Assembly (NCBI GenBank): GCA_016764535.1
Contig: JAESRR010000060.1
Location: 1-6,795 of the forward strand
Source: Cohaesibacteraceae bacterium
GTDB taxonomy: Bacteria; Pseudomonadota; Alphaproteobacteria; Rhizobiales; Cohaesibacteraceae
Direction of reading: 5' to 3'
Length of the DNA stretch: 6,795 nucleotides
The notes below the pieces were generated by a model. The model worked only from the letters and a program-made list of their open reading frames with translations, made no database searches and was not told the origin of the DNA. Within the stretch, counting starts at the first letter, position 1, and each line of letters begins with the position of its first letter. Below, one piece after another: positions 1 to 5,659 of the stretch. The translations under genes were made by a program, and so were the position numbers.

Positions 1-168
1 GGGCAAGTCACTAAAATCTCCAAGCCAGGAAATTCGCCCGGCATCGGATATCGCTATCGCACCGTTTTCAATTTCGGTTAAACAGTCATCGCCCGTCGTG
101 CGGCAAGGTTGCTCATCAAATGTTACGATATGCCCGCGAACAACGCGGCCTTTGGTCTTCATCGGCAT
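1..168 (-). CDS. guaD: N-terminus of an amidohydrolase, probably guanine deaminase (partial)
   Basis: These are the first 56 codons of a gene running left out of the window. The start at 168 is chosen because an AAGGAC ribosome-binding site (182-176) lies 7 nt upstream; the in-frame ATG at 162 would be too far from it. The protein begins MPMKTKGRVVRGHIVTFDEQ and continues to an ENGAIAISDAGRISWLGDF segment. This is the N-terminal beta-strand pattern (RGxIxTF, then a DGA/NGA-like turn, then GRIxWxG) of the metal-dependent amidohydrolase superfamily, and resembles bacterial guanine deaminases, which convert guanine to xanthine in purine salvage or catabolism. The catalytic metal ligands (HxH and later residues) lie beyond the edge, so a related chlorohydrolase or cytosine-deaminase-like enzyme cannot be excluded. 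The gene lies 106 bp downstream of the AsmA-family gene on the same strand and could be co-transcribed or have its own promoter. Confidence 0.6.
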   Translation of the reverse strand, partial: MPMKTKGRVVRGHIVTFDEQPCRTTGDDCLTEIENGAIAISDAGRISWLGDFSDLP

Positions 169-274
169 GTGTAATGTCCTTTTCGCCGATAACCGAGTGT
201 ATCAGACCGAAAAACAATTGCACGACAAAATCGAGTCAATGAACACTTATTGAGACCAAATGATGCATTGGTGT
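169..274 (-). promoter_or_regulatory. Intergenic region upstream of the amidohydrolase gene
   Basis: This 106-bp gap separates the AsmA stop codon from the amidohydrolase start. Read on the minus strand it contains TTGACT (239-234), five of six matches to a sigma70 -35 element, followed after 17 nt by TGTTTT, a poor -10. A private promoter is therefore possible but weak. The ribosome-binding site AAGGAC is at 182-176. No hairpin followed by a T-run is visible, so read-through from the AsmA gene is equally possible. Confidence 0.25.
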
Positions 275-277
275 TCA
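240..277. repeat. 7-bp inverted repeat over the AsmA stop codon
   Basis: TGAACAC (240-246) and GTGTTCA (271-277) are perfect inverted copies separated by 24 nt, and the right copy contains the AsmA stop codon. A second short pair, ACCAA (255-259) and TTGGT (268-272), overlaps the right arm, so the two stems exclude each other. In the minus-strand RNA no clean U-run follows, so this is not a textbook terminator. It may be an mRNA 3' stem or chance. Confidence 0.3.
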
Positions 278-3200
278 GTTATTGCTTCCACCAAGAAGAA
301 ATTTACCCAACCCGTTTATCACTTCATTTACCTGTTTTTGCTGGTCGGAGTTTCCGGTGCCTGGCAATATTTTGCTTAAATCAATTCCGATTTTGCCGGA
401 TTGTTTTTGCAAAAATTTCTCGGCTCGCTTTTGAATTTTCCTACCGGCTTTTGCAGTGGTTCGACCAAACCCTCCCAGACCTTCAAGTTGTTTGAAGGCT
501 GCCGATGGGTTCGTAAGTATACCCTTGATGTCCGGATAAATTTTGGGGCTGTTCCACGAACCCTTGATTATTATCGGTACCGGGAAGCCCTGGAGATCAG
601 CAACTCCTCCCTGACCCTTTAGTGATTTAACAATCTTTGGGTTGATGCGGAATGACAGTCGTTTGTCAGGGAAGTTGACACTTCCATTTCCGGAAATTCT
701 CACAAGTGGCCCAAGGATCAGCAAATCCTTGTTGACCCCGTTTCCGTTTTTAATCAGCAGGCTTCCGGAAAACTCGCTAAAGTCTGTTTTCTCTTCTGTT
801 GCACTTTGCCATCCATTTAAAATATCGGTACCCAGTGAACGTAACATCCGCGGAACATTGACCCCGTACAGGGCCCCATCCTGAAACAAAAATGCGGCCT
901 GGCCACTAAGAGCATTCATGAATTCAAATTCAGAATGCCCCTGTGTGGTCAAATCAATCGCAATATTGCCTTTTCCTGCAACTGCTTTAATAGCCGAGAC
1001 ATCAATAAGAAAAGGTCGAACATCAAGTCCCGCCAGATCAAATCGTGATTTTATGACTGGAACCGCAGCTGTAGCGTTTACGCGAACAAACCCGGATCCT
1101 GAACCGCCGTAAAGACTAAATTCATCCAGATTTGCTTCCAGTGTTCCATTCTGGAGATTGACACGCAGCACGCTCCGCCCGACCTTGATTGCATTTATGC
1201 CAAGAGCATCTGCCTGCACAGTAATCGCCATATCAAACGCATTCAGGCCCGACATATCAATTCTTTGGCGATCCCATCCTGCAGCCTTCGAAGATTTGCC
1301 GGCATTTTTTAAAACCTGTTTATTTGCCCGTGTTGCTGATTTTGCAGTTTGCGTTCCCTCACCAAGAAACGGTGTCAAATCGAGGTTCTTAAATTGTAAA
1401 TCAGCACGGAGATCCGGCCGGTTACGGAATGCAATACGCCCGTTTCCGCGTCCGTTACTTTCTCCAAATTGTATAAGAGGTGCATCAAAATCAAACGCAT
1501 GCTGGTCCACAGAAAAAGCTGTATCCAAACGTATTTTGCCATTTGGCATAGATGGGCCAACAGGCTGATTTAACCATGTCAGAATTTCCCTCGTGCTTTT
1601 ACCGCTTAAATTCAATTGCCCCCTGATCTTGTTTTGGGCGGGGTCAATCTGACCTGTGTAGGTAATATTCAATGGAGCGGAATTCAGTTTTGCTGAAATT
1701 GCAAAAGGCTCCTGACGAATTATCGATTGCCCATTCGTTTCCAGTTTTACATCGATTTTTTGTTTTTGCCAGACCACCGAACCATCAAGCACAACCGGAG
1801 CCGACAGATCGGAAATTGATATTGAGAGATTTACATCTTTTACAACGCTGGCATCATTTGAATTCAACGCCTGGCCCAGTCCGGGAAAAACTGCCCGCGC
1901 ATTTTTCAACTTTAAAACACCACGGGCAGAAATGTTTTTTTCCAGCTGTGAACGTGTTTCCCCGGCAGATTCAAATTCAATTGCACCTTCGAGTTTTCCC
2001 GACAAATCGATTTTTTGGCCAATCAATGCCAGAATTCGCTTCACATCAAGGCTCGTCGCATTGAGTGCTCCTGTGAGCAAAGGCGATCCACCAAATGTCA
2101 TTAATGTGGCAGTTCCCGACAAATTTCCTGAAGCTATGCCTGCCTTTTTGAGTTCAATGGAAAGTTGACCATCAGCAAGGCCGGTAACAACCGCAACATC
2201 ATTCAATATCTGTCCGCGTGTTTTTAAACGCTTGATGCGAAGATCAACGAACCCGTCAATAATTTTCAATGGCGACAAATCGAGAACTGTATCGTGTTTT
2301 GTATCCCCGGCTGACCGGGTCTTTTGTACGCTGGAGGCACCAGGCAATTGTGCGGTCTCTCCAGGCGTTGCGCCTTGTGCTCCAGGCTGCTGATCAATTT
2401 GGGAAAAACGATCAAGATCCAGCTCTTCAATATCGAGAGCCAGTCGAACAACAGGTACAGGTTGGCCGAGAGATATACGGGCAGCTGATGATACATCAAT
2501 GCCGGAACCCACAATCGAAAGAGCCGGAATACGTATTTCATTCTGTTCAACTTCAATATCGCCAGAAATTGACAGGGGTCCGATTATTGTCGACATCGGG
2601 GAATTCGAAACCCAGCTGGCAAAATTCGAAATATTGGAAACCGTGGCATTCAGGTTGCCGGAAAAAATCAACCCTGCATCGACCAGAGTGCCTGAAATTG
2701 AAAGTTTCAAAAGATCATTTTCGATGGTTGCTGTTAAGTCAGAACCGGATTTATCCAATATGGCAGCAAGAGACCCCAGTTGTGCGCTGAGATTAATGGG
2801 CATGTTTCTGTAGCGCAAACTACCGGTTATACTCACTGGATCCTGAAGCGAACTGATAGACGTTTCCAGATTTATGTTATCTGTCAATATCCGGCCATCC
2901 GCGCCCTCCAGTTGCCCGCCAATAATTTTCAAACTTTGAAGCTGCAGATCGTTTGGTAATGAGCCTGTAGATTTGTTCTGGCCGAATTCCGGTTGCGAAA
3001 TAATGCCGGAATTATTTTTAGCCTGATCCGGGCCCGGATCAATTTTCGATATTACAGATTGCTCTACAGAGGAACTTTGCAAGCGAAAGACAGGATTGAC
3101 GAGAGTTATGCCCGCGATATCCACTTTGCCCTGCAGTAACGCAATAGTCCCCAGTTCAAAATGCGCGAGATCAACCGAAAATAACTTGTTCCCGGATTTG

Positions 3201-3415
3201 CTGGACAGGGATATTTTTTCAGCATTCAGCTGTAGCCCGGTGATCAGGCTGACATCCACTGCGCCCTCAATATTCAACTGATAGCCGGTGTTTTCCTGAA
3301 CCAGTAATTTAATTTTGTTTTTAACGGGTTCAGTTGAAATCGCATAAGGAATGAGAAGCAACGCCAGTATCACTAAACCAACGAATAGACCGATGCTGAT
3401 GCCTGTTTTTTTCAT
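275..3415 (-). CDS. AsmA-family envelope protein, 1046 aa
   Basis: This is a long AsmA-like protein. A single N-terminal membrane anchor (residues about 7-27, after MKKTG) is followed by a large periplasmic part built of alternating short beta-strand segments. Hydrophilic, low-complexity linkers lie at about 115-155, 338-375 and 684-715. The region about 715-965 has the AsmA C-terminal signature: repeated ISGxG/GSG strands, the DGALYGVNVPRML segment at 846-858, the LGPLVRISGNGSVNFPDKRL segment at 901-920, and PVPIIIKGSWNSPKIYPD at 945-962. A basic tail with KxGRKIQKRAEKF follows. Known AsmA-like proteins (AsmA, TamB, YhdP) form lipid-binding beta-grooves bridging inner and outer membranes; that this one moves phospholipid is inferred from family. 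Length and domain order suit alphaproteobacterial AsmA proteins. The ATG at 3415 fits the anchor, but no strong ribosome-binding site precedes it. The long plus-strand ORFs inside this interval are antisense shadows. Confidence 0.93.
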   Translation of the reverse strand: MKKTGISIGLFVGLVILALLLIPYAISTEPVKNKIKLLVQENTGYQLNIEGAVDVSLITGLQLNAEKISLSSKSGNKLFSVDLAHFELGTIALLQGKVDIAGITLVNPVFRLQSSSVEQSVISKIDPGPDQAKNNSGIISQPEFGQNKSTGSLPNDLQLQSLKIIGGQLEGADGRILTDNINLETSISSLQDPVSITGSLRYRNMPINLSAQLGSLAAILDKSGSDLTATIENDLLKLSISGTLVDAGLIFSGNLNATVSNISNFASWVSNSPMSTIIGPLSISGDIEVEQNEIRIPALSIVGSGIDVSSAARISLGQPVPVVRLALDIEELDLDRFSQIDQQPGAQGATPGETAQLPGASSVQKTRSAGDTKHDTVLDLSPLKIIDGFVDLRIKRLKTRGQILNDVAVVTGLADGQLSIELKKAGIASGNLSGTATLMTFGGSPLLTGALNATSLDVKRILALIGQKIDLSGKLEGAIEFESAGETRSQLEKNISARGVLKLKNARAVFPGLGQALNSNDASVVKDVNLSISISDLSAPVVLDGSVVWQKQKIDVKLETNGQSIIRQEPFAISAKLNSAPLNITYTGQIDPAQNKIRGQLNLSGKSTREILTWLNQPVGPSMPNGKIRLDTAFSVDQHAFDFDAPLIQFGESNGRGNGRIAFRNRPDLRADLQFKNLDLTPFLGEGTQTAKSATRANKQVLKNAGKSSKAAGWDRQRIDMSGLNAFDMAITVQADALGINAIKVGRSVLRVNLQNGTLEANLDEFSLYGGSGSGFVRVNATAAVPVIKSRFDLAGLDVRPFLIDVSAIKAVAGKGNIAIDLTTQGHSEFEFMNALSGQAAFLFQDGALYGVNVPRMLRSLGTDILNGWQSATEEKTDFSEFSGSLLIKNGNGVNKDLLILGPLVRISGNGSVNFPDKRLSFRINPKIVKSLKGQGGVADLQGFPVPIIIKGSWNSPKIYPDIKGILTNPSAAFKQLEGLGGFGRTTAKAGRKIQKRAEKFLQKQSGKIGIDLSKILPGTGNSDQQKQVNEVINGLGKFLLGGSNN

Positions 3416-3479
3416 GGATCAAAATGACCGTTCTGTCGATTGCACAATAACGATTGGGCCAGATTCGCATTCTGAATCC

Positions 3480-3508
3480 AATATAAATCATTAATTCAAA
3501 ATTACCAA
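3480..3508 (-). promoter_or_regulatory. Candidate sigma70 promoter of the AsmA gene
   Basis: On the minus strand TTGGTA (3508-3503, four of six matches to TTGACA) is followed after exactly 17 nt by TATATT (3485-3480, five of six matches to TATAAT). Transcription would start near 3473, giving a leader of about 57 nt before the ATG at 3415. The leader begins with a small inverted pair GATTC/GAATC (3462-3466 and 3474-3478). The -35 box lies inside the palindrome at 3503-3514, which makes control by a bound protein plausible. Confidence 0.45.
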
Positions 3509-3514
3509 TTGGTA
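3503..3514. promoter_or_regulatory. Perfect 12-bp palindrome TACCAATTGGTA, possible operator
   Basis: TACCAATTGGTA reads the same on both strands and overlaps the -35 element of the candidate AsmA promoter. The ACC/GGT half-sites are of the kind bound by GntR-type dimeric regulators, although those usually have GGT..ACC order; the regulator is not identified. A 12-bp palindrome is expected about once or twice by chance in a window of this size, so its position over a promoter is the main argument. Confidence 0.35.
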
Positions 3515-3725
3515 CATCGACTGATTATATTCCGGTTCCATGAAAACCGAAGAAGCAGCAGTGCAAAAATCATGCGCAGTAAATACAGTCAAAATACACA
3601 ACCAAAACTGGTCTTTCTCATTTAGTCTTCATGACTCCATTATATTGCAATCCCGGCAATTTTCGATCAAGATACCATCTGTGAGTGAGGCCAACCTAGT
3701 AATAGTTCATATGGGGAATGAGTTT
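3515..3725. other. Non-coding leader between AsmA promoter and 78-aa gene
   Basis: Together with 3416-3514 this makes about 310 bp without a gene. An open frame upstream of the 78-aa gene runs back to an ATG at 3540, but that extension has no export signal, ribosome-binding site or recognisable composition, so it is treated as untranslated. A TATATT at 3641-3646 is the best -10-like element for rightward transcription but lacks a good -35. TTGCAA (3645-3650) is a possible -35 with only a weak -10 after it. No hairpin of note was seen. Confidence 0.3.
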
Positions 3726-3962
3726 ATGATCAAAATAGCCACACTTTCGCTAAGCATTTTGTTTTTGGCCGGTTCAGTTTTTTCGGCACATGCCGCACCA
3801 GCAATCAAAGATTTAAAGCCGTACACAATCGAAGAAGTTCTTGAATTTTATCATATATATTCAAACGGTTGCGCAAAAGCCAATACTCACAAATGTCCTG
3901 TACTTGATTGGGATAAATGGCCGCGCCGCGTCACTGGCGATTACAAAATTTTCCAGTCATAA
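3726..3962 (+). CDS. Small secreted protein of unknown function, 78 aa
   Basis: The family is not recognised. The start at 3726 is chosen because GGGGAA (3713-3718) lies 7 nt upstream and the protein then begins with a clean Sec signal peptide: MIKI, a hydrophobic core to about residue 17, and a likely cleavage after SAHA (residue 23 or 24). The in-frame ATGs at 3540 and 3711 would bury this signal or place the ribosome-binding site inside the gene. The mature part is only about 55 residues and carries two cysteines in a GC-x7-CPV motif (Cys49, Cys57), which could form a disulfide in the periplasm. It is followed by a Trp/Lys-rich LDWDKWPRR segment (60-68). It stands alone, divergent from the AsmA gene. 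Function cannot be inferred. The ORF at 4069-4344 repeats parts of its motifs. Confidence 0.7.
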   Translation: MIKIATLSLSILFLAGSVFSAHAAPAIKDLKPYTIEEVLEFYHIYSNGCAKANTHKCPVLDWDKWPRRVTGDYKIFQS

Positions 3963-3979
3963 AACAAACTGACTTTTTT
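3955..3979 (+). terminator. Weak terminator-like hairpin at the end of the 78-aa gene
   Basis: AGTCA (3955-3959) pairs with TGACT (3970-3974) around a 10-nt loop that contains the stop codon, and the stem runs into six Ts (3974-3979). Position and T-run fit an intrinsic terminator, but a 5-bp AT-containing stem overlapping the coding end is weak. Confidence 0.3.
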
Positions 3980-4068
3980 AATTGTTTTGAACGCTGAACA
4001 GGAATTTTTGCGAGGTTTTGCGCGTGGTTTCCTGAGCAATTATGTTTTGGTGAGTAGGCATCTCCAGA

Positions 4069-4344
4069 TTGCATATCTTAACCATCAATTGGAATAAATG
4101 GCAGAATTTAACCATGATCACAACCATAGCATGGACATTCACTCGCAGTTATAGAACCCTGCACGAGTGGGATGTGTATGTTTTGGGCTGCCTCTCGAAA
4201 CATCCTGACCACTGCCCCGTGTTCAACCGCCGCATCAATATTGAGCCGGGTAATTCTAAAACTTTGAGTATACCACTGTGTAAATTTGAGTTGAAGGATC
4301 TGAAAACAAACTACAATCCAACACCCCACTATGTTGGTCGCTAG
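4069..4344 (+). pseudogene. Possible decayed or divergent relative of the 78-aa gene (91-aa ORF)
   Basis: This open frame (TTG at 4069, or ATG at 4114) lacks a signal peptide and a good ribosome-binding site, yet repeats two motifs of the upstream 78-aa protein. Residues 31-51 contain L-x5-Y-xx-GC-x7-CPV with the same spacing (Cys41, Cys49) as residues 39-59 of the 78-aa protein. Residues 7-11 read NWNKW, matching DWDKW there, and the underlying DNA is nearly identical over 16 bp (14 matches). The motifs are in reversed order relative to the intact gene. This would fit the tail of one degraded copy followed by the core of another. A stop codon at 4051 closes the frame upstream. It could be a tandem duplication in decay, a real divergent gene with a missing start, or coincidence. 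No other gene is convincing between 3963 and 4543. Confidence 0.35.
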
Positions 4345-4407
4345 CTTGAGTTTAGTGTTCGATGGAACATTCGTAATTTGTTGATGTGAAATCAAAATTC
4401 TAGATTT

Positions 4408-4435
4408 GGATCAGTTCTCGAGCTGGTCCATTTTC
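4408..4435 (+). terminator. Hairpin with short T-run, possible terminator
   Basis: Positions 4408-4415 (GGATCAGT) pair with 4422-4429 (GCTGGTCC) through eight base pairs, two of them G-U, around the loop TCTCGA. ATTTT (4430-4434) follows. The site is 64 nt past the end of the 4069-4344 ORF and is oriented to stop rightward transcription. That suggests the degenerate region is, or was, transcribed. The T-run is short, so efficiency is doubtful. Confidence 0.35.
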
Positions 4436-4543
4436 AGTTTGGAGGTCAAATCCCGGGCAAAAGACCATTTCAGCCATTTCCATCACGGATTCGCCAACAA
4501 TTCACTACTCTGAAACAACACGACAAGGAAATACTATATTCCG

Positions 4544-5035
4544 CTAATTTGCGACGTTGTTTTGACAGCCCGTCAACTTAAATACATCTCCTGGTGTTTG
4601 TTGCATTAAATCTGAACCAAAATAGCTACCAAAGGACATATTAAGATCCACCAGCAAGATGGCTTCTGCAGCGGGGTCCGAACTTTTTGGCAAACCCAGA
4701 CTGGCATCCAGGTTTTTCAGTACGTAGATATAGTGTGAGAAGATATCAATGTCACATAAATGCCGGAACTGTTCATCAATTTTGCAATCAAAACCCAAAG
4801 TGGCTGTTGGATAACCCCGATCACGATTAATCTCGATTTCACCGCCAAATGTTTGCCCGGATTTAAGATTACTTAGCGATAAATAGTAGGGAATCCTCTC
4901 ACGTTTCGGATCAGAAAGAGAAAGCTCAAACACTGAACCGTTAGAATAAATGGCATTTTCCTGAGTGCATTCGATAGCGCCTGCATGAACCGTTGTCAGA
5001 ACAAGTGTAACCAGCCCTGCAAATGTGCGTTTCAT
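4544..5035 (-). CDS. Secreted protein of unknown function with four cysteines, 163 aa
   Basis: The family is not recognised. Translation from 5035 is supported by GGGAGA (5046-5041), 5 nt upstream of the ATG. The protein opens with a Sec signal peptide (MKRT, hydrophobic core 5-15, probable cleavage after VHAGA, residue 20 or so). The cysteine at 23 lacks the preceding lipobox pattern, so it is probably soluble rather than a lipoprotein. The mature part has exactly four cysteines (23, 84, 94, 157), suggesting two disulfides in a small periplasmic domain. It contains alternating hydrophobic and polar stretches (VFELSLSD, YYLSLSNL, FGGEIEIN, ATLGFDC, AILLVDLNMSF) typical of a beta-rich fold. 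No catalytic motif is visible. It is convergent with the small genes to its left and divergent from the 85-aa membrane protein. Coding status is strong; function is open. Confidence 0.8.
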   Translation of the reverse strand: MKRTFAGLVTLVLTTVHAGAIECTQENAIYSNGSVFELSLSDPKRERIPYYLSLSNLKSGQTFGGEIEINRDRGYPTATLGFDCKIDEQFRHLCDIDIFSHYIYVLKNLDASLGLPKSSDPAAEAILLVDLNMSFGSYFGSDLMQQTPGDVFKLTGCQNNVAN

Positions 5036-5110
5036 ATAATTCTCCCTATTTGAAACCTGACTACAATACCCTGTTCAAAGATGTCGCGCATTCACAAAAG
5101 TTCTGCCAAA

Positions 5111-5257
5111 TCAACAATCCACCAGATCATTCTCATCCAAACAAGGCATGAAAATCCTGTCGATAATCATAAGCTTATCGGAAAGGGTAACAACCTCACC
5201 ACAAGGGTAACACCGGTCAGTTACCTTTTTGAGATTGCTTTGAAACTCCAACGCCAT
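5111..5257 (-). CDS. Possible Cys-rich mini-protein, 48 aa (uncertain)
   Basis: A minus-strand frame, open back to a GTG at 5320, encodes from the ATG at 5257 a plausible hydrophilic peptide with four cysteines. It contains DRCYPCGEVVTLSDK (C-x2-C) and MPCLDENDLVDC near its end, a spacing that could bind a metal. An AGGA lies only 2 nt before the ATG, which is too close; the alternative ATG at 5272 has no clear ribosome-binding site. It ends 75 bp before the 163-aa gene on the same strand and could be its upstream partner. Against it, the interval also carries regulatory-looking repeats in different frames, and the plus strand is open too. Treat as a hypothesis. Confidence 0.27.
   Translation of the reverse strand: MALEFQSNLKKVTDRCYPCGEVVTLSDKLMIIDRIFMPCLDENDLVDC
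5162..5180. promoter_or_regulatory. Degenerate Fur-like site with palindrome
   Basis: GATAATCAT (5162-5170) is an exact copy of the core of the stronger Fur-like site at 5264-5272, 102 bp away. Here it runs into a 10-bp palindrome, ATAAGCTTAT (5169-5178), and flanking arms CGATAA (5161-5166) and TTATCG (5175-5180). Ten of 14 defined positions match the 7-1-7 Fur pattern, so it is at best a secondary site. Confidence 0.25.
5183..5212. repeat. Two direct copies of AAGGGTAACA, 20 bp apart
   Basis: AAGGGTAACA occurs at 5183-5192 and 5203-5212. The 20-bp step is about two helical turns and is not a multiple of three, so it is not a protein repeat. The arrangement fits tandem binding sites on one face of the DNA, between the divergent 163-aa and 85-aa genes. 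A third, inverted and slightly changed copy follows at 5220-5228. Confidence 0.5.
5203..5230 (+). terminator. Hairpin between repeat copy and inverted copy, followed by Ts
   Basis: AAGGGTAAC (5203-5211) pairs with GTTACCTTT (5220-5228) over nine base pairs including one G-U, around an 8-nt loop, and the arm ends in TTTTT (5226-5230). It has the shape of an intrinsic terminator for rightward transcripts, but no plus-strand gene ends here. The first repeat (5183-5191) could pair with the same inverted arm, so two alternative stems are possible in RNA. Confidence 0.35.
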
Positions 5258-5262
5258 ATTCC

Positions 5263-5277
5263 TGATAATCATTGTCA
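5263..5277. promoter_or_regulatory. Fur-box-like site TGATAATCATTGTCA
   Basis: The 15-bp site matches the established 7-1-7 Fur pattern (TGATAAT-n-ATTATCA) at 13 of the 14 defined positions. It lies in a 19-bp imperfect palindrome, CCTGATAATCATTGTCAGG (5261-5279). It is 67 bp upstream of the 85-aa membrane gene and just upstream of an extended -10-like element. Fur-family regulators control iron or, in many alphaproteobacteria, manganese genes (Mur), and alphaproteobacterial Mur sites often differ from the classical Fur box. The binding protein is therefore inferred. Confidence 0.45.
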
Positions 5278-5305
5278 GGCCAACACGGAAGCAGGTAACG
5301 TGCAG

Positions 5306-5314
5306 TGATATTAT
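5306..5314 (+). promoter_or_regulatory. Candidate extended -10 promoter of the 85-aa gene
   Basis: TGATATTAT contains a TGn extension and TATTAT (five of six matches to TATAAT, 5309-5314). No -35 box is found at 17 or 18 bp upstream, which is common for extended -10 promoters. Transcription would begin near 5321, about 24 nt before the ATG. The Fur-like site at 5263-5277 lies around positions -44 to -58. Confidence 0.3.
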
Positions 5315-5344
5315 CCTCACATATGCCCGGGAGCTATCACAATC

Positions 5345-5602
5345 ATGGACATTTCACGACAAACAGCAAAGATAATGGTTTTTGCCAGTCTGCTGTTTGC
5401 AGCAGCGATTTACCTCGTTCTATTCGACAGTCTGTCGGAAACCGAAATGGTTCGCCTTTCCTATATTTGGCTTCCAGTATGTATAAGTGGCGCGATCGCC
5501 TGGAAAACCGGTCAATCCACGCTGACAGGTACGCTACTTTGGGCGGGCAAAACAATGCTGTTGCTTGCATTGTTTTTTGAATTAGTCTTCCCAATGTTGT
5601 AA
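5345..5602 (+). CDS. Small integral membrane protein of unknown function, 85 aa
   Basis: The family is not recognised. The protein has three predicted membrane helices: about 9-27 (AKIMVFASLLFAAAIYLVLF), 38-53 (LSYIWLPVCISGAIAW) and 63-84 (ending in ALFFELVFPML). A short acidic loop (DSLSETEM, residues 28-35) lies between the first two and a polar WKTGQSTLTG turn between the last two. With a basic N-terminus (DISRQTAK), the positive-inside rule suggests a cytoplasmic N-terminus. GGGAG (5329-5333) lies 11 nt before the ATG, slightly long but usable. A terminator hairpin follows within 14 nt of the stop, so the gene is probably a single transcription unit. The upstream Fur-like site suggests metal-dependent expression, which is inference. 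Composition and helices make it far more credible than the overlapping frames at 5305-5580 and 5343-5594. Confidence 0.75.
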   Translation: MDISRQTAKIMVFASLLFAAAIYLVLFDSLSETEMVRLSYIWLPVCISGAIAWKTGQSTLTGTLLWAGKTMLLLALFFELVFPML

Positions 5603-5615
5603 ATTCTGCACTTCG

Positions 5616-5637
5616 ACTACGCTGGGCTGTAGTTTTT
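5616..5637 (+). terminator. Rho-independent terminator after the 85-aa gene
   Basis: ACTACG (5616-5621) pairs with TGTAGT (5628-5633), the innermost pair being G-U, around the loop CTGGGC. The stem runs into TTTTT (5633-5637), followed by C. It begins 14 nt after the stop codon, the expected place for an intrinsic terminator. The stem is short, so strength is probably moderate. Confidence 0.55.
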
Positions 5638-5659
5638 CTTCGAGGCCGTGATATATGAA

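Noticed and set aside
1375..1560. Minus-strand frames inside the AsmA gene (also 2266-2556)
   Set aside because: They are shifted frames of a clearly coding region and show no independent gene features.
2269..2790. 173-aa plus-strand open frame
   Set aside because: It is fully antisense to the AsmA gene, has no family resemblance and no ribosome-binding site support. The same holds for the other plus-strand frames between 250 and 3281.
3540..3725. N-terminal extension of the 78-aa protein from ATG 3540
   Set aside because: The extension would bury the signal peptide, has no ribosome-binding site and has non-protein-like composition. The ATG at 3726 has both a good site and a signal peptide.
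4098..4154. His-rich short peptide (MAEFNHDHNHSMDIHSQL) in another frame
   Set aside because: It stops after 18 codons, has no convincing ribosome-binding site and overlaps the 4069-4344 frame; the histidines look incidental.
4108..4395. 95-aa minus-strand frame
   Set aside because: It starts with TTG, lacks a ribosome-binding site and overlaps the ORF that shares motifs with the 78-aa gene.
4440..4462. tRNA T-arm-like string GGAGGTCAAATCCCGGGC
   Set aside because: The flanking five bases do not pair as a T-stem, the loop lacks TTC, and no acceptor, D or anticodon arms can be drawn.
4524..4543. GGAA/TTCC pair downstream of the 163-aa gene as a terminator
   Set aside because: Only four base pairs with no T-run in the minus-strand RNA; too weak to call.
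5081..5308. 75-aa plus-strand frame
   Set aside because: It has no ribosome-binding site or recognisable feature and runs through the repeats and Fur-like site. The minus-strand frame is the more protein-like of the two.
5305..5594. Frames overlapping the 85-aa gene on both strands
   Set aside because: They lack the membrane-helix pattern and start signals of the 85-aa frame and are shadows of it.
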